From NCBI GenBank assembly GCA_037367405.1, contig JAZKJV010010627.1:1-64000 (forward strand): DNA of 64,000 nucleotides, in the 5' to 3' direction. Positions 46,901 through 52,900 of the stretch are shown here, in pieces. Position 1 is the first letter of the stretch; each line of letters begins with the position of its first letter. A model generated the notes under the pieces. That model did no database searches. It saw only the letters and a program-made list of their open reading frames with translations, and was not told the DNA's origin. The position numbers and the translations under genes are program-made. The stretch is from Ottelia alismoides (lineage: Eukaryota > Streptophyta > Magnoliopsida > Alismatales > Hydrocharitaceae).

Positions 46901-49900
46901 AAGTAGAAGATGTCATTGGAAATTAGTTATCATATGCGTTCTTTTAGGAGGACCTCCATGCAGTCTTGGAACATACAAACCACTTACATGAGCCCGACTT
47001 TTAGTCAAAAGTCAATAACCAATGAATGCAAAGTTTTTTTACCATAGAAAATTCACACAATATCAAACTTTGAGCTTTCTAGCAGCAATGGTAATGCAAA
47101 ATGTGTGTGTGCAAAAGAGGATGTGGTTGGTACTACTATAGATAATACAATATATGTTAATACTATTTGTAGGCTCTAATTATATGATAAGCATGTTGAA
47201 ACAGAATCCACTAATGTTGACATGTAAAGTCCAAACTTTTTTTTGTTCAAAAAGGGGGAAACATGCTATGGTGCCCGACCGGAATATATTGAAATAAGAG
47301 GAAGAAAAATACTTACAGGTGCCGAGATTCAAGGAGAGTCTTGGCATGAGAAATTACATTATCAACATAAAAGCGCTGAGAAAAAAAAAGTAGACCATTT
47401 CTAGGTATCCATAACACCCAGATAACTGTCACATGTAGAAGTAGCTCCTCCCTTAGCATGTACTTTGCATCATGTAGAGGGGCCCAAAAGGAGTCAAAAC
47501 TAGAAAGGTTACCCTACCAACATCACGGACATGCCAGCTTGGGGAAGACCTATCACGGTGGGAAAAAAGAAGCTCCAATCCAATGACTATCTCCACACCA
47601 CAAAGGGGGTAAAGGTTAGATACCCCTGCAAAATGCCTAGCACAGCGATCCCTAGTCATGACATAATTTCTTCTAAAAAGTCACATGAAAATGTTGATTC
47701 TGCTAAGAAGCTCCCATCCCCAAATAAAGGTGCAATCATGAATAAGGCTACCCTCTATTGTAGCCCAGATAACCACCACATGCAGAAGTAGCTCCTCCCT
47801 CAGCATGTGCTTTGCATCATGTAGAGAGGCCCAAAAAAGAGTCAAAACTAGCAAGGTTCACCCAACCAACACCACGGATATGCCAACTGCACAGTGGAAA
47901 AAAAGAAGCCCAATGACTATCTCCACACCACAAAGGGGGCACACGTTAGATACCCCTGCAAAAAGTCTCGCACAGTGATCCCTAGTCAAGTGTCAGGATG
48001 CGCTTTCTTCTAAAAAGTCACATGAAAATGTTGACACGCTTTCTTCTAAAAAGTCACATGAAAATGTTGACTCTACTAGAAAGCTTCAATCTCCAAATAA
48101 AGTTCCAATCATGGATAAGATTGTCCTTTATTGCAAGCCTTGTTCACTAAAAACATGTTATCTTTCCAAATCCAGTGGCCACATCCGCTACTAGGGCCCT
48201 CATTACGTTTCGGGGAATCTAGCAAGCTCAAAAACTCCTGCAAGACTTTTTTTTACTAGAAAAGAAGGGGGAGCCCTCCCAAGGCAGGAGTCACCACACC
48301 AAAATTCATTAAGAAGCAATAAGATACATCAGTTAGAGATCCAGAAATTGTGGAGAGCGTTACAATGTGCGATTACATTTTCCCAATTAAATCGCTGCCC
48401 CTTGAAAATACTCCTGCAAGACTTGTCCAATTTTGAGCTCCCCTCATCAATGTATGTGTTCTTTATAGTTTTCAAATATTTGGCATACCATTGGCAAACT
48501 AACACTGCCAAAAATTAAAGAAAAGGGAGATCTACTTAATGGAAAAGGACCTAATGATGTTAAACCTTGTATTCCAAATATTATTCTGATTATGCTGCTT
48601 CTATGAAGGGAACAAGTTTTCCTACAAAATAGGAATGCCTACGAAGTGAGTGCATTTATATGAAGGAAAAGAAGTGATTGATTTTACTAAAGAAGAAATG
48701 GAGATCAGCAAGCCATCTGTATTCAGCTTGATTGGAAATTTTCCAGAAATAGACCAAAACTGATGGAGCTTGATGTAGATGTTAAAGGTGCTGTGAAATT
48801 TGAACATCATGTTCAATTGGGAGCTTTTAATTCCAGATGTTCTTCAATAGAAAGCTGTAATGATTGTTTCCTTTTTAAAAAAAATGTGTGGAACACATGA
48901 AGAAGTGAATGTCAGCCGATGGTTCCACTGAGATGGTCTCCATACTTCAAACCTAAAAATACTGCCATGGGATTTCCTGTTCAAGTGCGTTTAACTTTGA
49001 AGCTCCAATTTTTAAATGATGGGACCCATAAACCAGTGGTTAGATCTATTGACAGATTCCTATATATATCAAGAAGGATGTGATCAATCTGACCAGACCT
49101 AGGTATATCAAAGTGAAAAAAGCAGTGTGTGTCTATGTCTTCAATAGGTCACATCATTATTAGATGCGACTCCAAGGAATTAAGAGAAAGGTGATTTATG
49201 AAAATCTTCCGCATAACTATGATCATAGTGAATTAATTCGGTATTATAGGTATAATTGCTATCATTTGAAGAACAAAGTTAATCCCCAGAAAGATGCTGA
49301 ACAGAACAAAGAGCGCATAAAGTACAAATAATGAGGCTAGAGGTGAGATGATATGAAGAGTGGTAACAAATAAAATTTTCAAAGGACACAATTAACCGTA
49401 AATAAAATTAACATGACCCTAACTTAATTACATTATAATTAATTAGACAAAAAAATCTAATTGGATAAAATTGAACGGACAAACCTCCTAATTTTACCCT
49501 AATTCTACATTCCATGCTGCAAGAGCTCTCTGCCGCTTCGAAAAAGTCATCTTTATACAAGTGACTTTGTTTTTGTGTGCGACATGGAAGAATTTTTTTA
49601 GATTCATCGGATCAATCTTCCAATTCCGAGCCAATTCGTCTTCAATTCAGCATAGCATTATGTTTGTAATTATTTTCCACTTATGGGTGCAGCTACAAAT
49701 TTTCTACTTCAAGTAGAAGTATTCTTCTCCTTAAGTACCTCCCATTTTTAACCTTCAAATGAAAGGTTTTTAAGTGAGAGGGTGCATTGCAATTTCCCCG
49801 AAAGATACTTTTTCCACCTTGTGGAACACAGATGCAGCAGGCCCCATTGCTAAGGTTCGGGACTCCCAAAGTCATAGACAGCGGCAACATTCGTGACTAC

Positions 49901-52900
49901 GGCAGGCTAGACATTTCACGGTTATAAAGGCATACAAGATCTTTTGTGATGCTATGTCTTCAACCCATCGATTACATTGGCATATAACAGGCAGATTTGG
50001 AGATGGAGAGTAGCGCTTCGAGTCCAGATTTTCGCTTGGTTGAAGAGGAGGGATCATCTACTAACTCATGAAAGGAAGGAACGCTTCTTCCTTGTGTTTG
50101 ATGGGAAGTGCCAGCATTTCACAACGGTTGTGGAGGATGTAAATCACTTGTTCTTTGAATTCGAGATTTCCGGGGATCTTGTATTTGGCTGGACTGTCGA
50201 TAGCGGTGAACTATGTGTGTGGAGACCTTCCGAGATTCTATTAATCAGATGGGATCCGAGTCCAGACCTAACTTGGTTTGGATTGCGGCTATTTTGTTTG
50301 CCCTGTGGTTGGCAAGAAATGGGGTTATCTTCCAGCGAGAGAGTGTATGGAGAGAACGTGGTGGAACATGCCAAGTACCTACTAGGATCTTGATCTTTGT
50401 AACTATATACTTTAAATTGTGAATGTATAGAAGTTTTTTGGGTGGGCATCTTCATGACATCCCAATCTTTTTCCTTTACTCAAGTTCTCTTTCATCATAC
50501 GGTGAAGCTCTTTAGAGATCCAGAAATCTTCAGAGATCTAGAAATCTACTGACTGAAGGGTATTATTGTCTGCTATGGGATAAATTTGGACAAAGCTGTC
50601 ATTTTCTTTAAGATAAGGCAACGATGTCTGGACACCATTTGGATTCCTTTGAAGTACACACATCGCAGTGATAAGTACACAAAAGATAAGTTCCATGATT
50701 CTTAATTTCATATATTTTTAAAAGATAAGTTGCATGATTCTTAATTTCATATATTTTCTTGCTATGATTATGGTGTGCTGTCTTACGAGTTGCTATACTG
50801 ACATTTAAAGAAGATGTAATCTGAAAGGGATGTCAATAAGACAAGCAAAAGAACTTGGATGAATTTTTGGCTTTAAATTTGGGAAGTGATTGACGTGTAC
50901 ACAACCAGCTGAGTACCTAATCTATATCCATCGAATCTTTTGGTTGGATAAAGATTAATTTTGTTACAATGAAAGTAGATTCATGTAATCAGGCACTGTA
51001 GATAATCAACTTGCTCTCGACGGGACAAAACATTGGAGAAGCTTGATAGTGTAGATTTGATGATGGCATGTTTCAAGCTCAAAGAGAACATAAATTTATT
51101 AGAAGTAATTGTTGTTTTAAAGAACTAGAAGTACAGCAGTTGAAGATTTCACTTCCAGAATCATGATTCTTCAAGAAAAAAGTTTTCAAGGATGATGTCT
51201 CCATTTGAGCTGAATAAGCATTGGAGATTGAGAAATCAGGTGTAGCCTTGGTGAGTATTCTAGTAAGTGCACACATCATCTATGGGACACAGAATTTAAT
51301 TTTCCAACCTCTTTCATATAAATTATTAATCTTTTCTTGGCAAAAATACACTCTGGTTAATATATACAGTTAAGCAGCTATCACATTCTCTTTGGAGCAG
51401 ATATATATGTTGTTAATTCCTTTATCTAATCCAACTATCTTCTTGAAATTTGAGAATGGTGCATAAAAACTGAAAGTTGCTGGACAGAAGAGGCTCAGTA
51501 TATTTGATAGATGCATACAATTCTAATTCAACTTGACACTGCTGAAGGCTTAGGATCAAAAAGGCTTTGTTATTTTTCAAAGATTGGAGAAGCTGTTTTG
51601 ATGTGTGAAAATGTCAAGCTTGGTGATAACAATATATCTTGGATAATTACTGGAGTTTAACTCATACGGCATTGATACTTGACATGTTGGTGTCCATTAT
51701 TCAATGTTTGGAACCCAAATGACAAATCTGCTACAGCATAATACTGACTTGTGAATTACCACCATGAAGAATTGCATTCAACCTGTTGCAACTTGGGATG
51801 AGGGAGAAGCTCTATTGTTGTTGGATATCTGCTTGTTAAACATAGACAAATCTTGTGTGCTACATGAGGACACAATTATAGTTCACACTCGTTTGTTTTT
51901 AGAAACATTTTTCCTTTCACATTTCCCCTTTCATATTTCATTTATAGCCCTTGAAGGCATCAACCATAATTTGGCAACTTTGACGATATAAATAAATTAC
52001 CAGGATTCCTAACATCAAGCTTATGCAAGGTTGCAAAAGATGGTAGTCGGTAGTCGGTCGGTCAGGTCACTGGCTATGGATTAATCGGCAGTCGGGCGAT
52101 TAATCGGATTTAGTCGGGCTTTAATCGGCTTTGATTTTTTAAATATATAAATCATTTTTATACATATATTATTATATATTCACATAGATATATATATTTT
52201 TTACCATCATAATGAATCAAAAGAAGTAATTGAATTTAAATAAAACAATAAGCGTATTAGAATAAGTTTGCTTTTAAAAAAGTAAAAAAATATGGTATCT
52301 CCTAGCAAAAATTGGTTGACTAGTGGACCTAGTCGGAATTAGTCGGTACTCGATCTGCCACCCCACTGACTAGACTAGTCGGACCTACTAGTCGGGTGAC
52401 TTTTACAACATTGAGCTTATGAGTTTAAAAAAAACAGCAACTCCTTCAAAAAAAACACTTGTTTCAAATCCCACATGATCTCAAATTATGCATGTTTCCT
52501 CCCTCCATCTTGTCCACATCAAATCACCAAAATGTTGACAAGCTTGAAAATGATGTTCCAGTCTAAAGAAGTCTCTGTGTGTGTGTGTGTCTCTCTCTCA
52601 ACCATGACAATGATTCATAATTCTATCCCCCATCAGTTGTCAAACTCATAGTTAAAGATAGACCCAACGAGAGATCAAAATTGCCCCTTCTAGCTACACA
52701 AAGAACTTGTTTGCTTAGGTATATGACTTCTCCTTGACTAAGGAACGACAACAAAAGTTCAGCAATATATACACATAAATCCATCACCCCTGAATCATCT
52801 AGATCTCTTCTTTCCATTAAATTGCACCTTTGACATAAAAGTCGAAAGGTACTTAACCTTCCAATGATGAGCGGGCATCTAACAAAAAAAACCCAATTCA

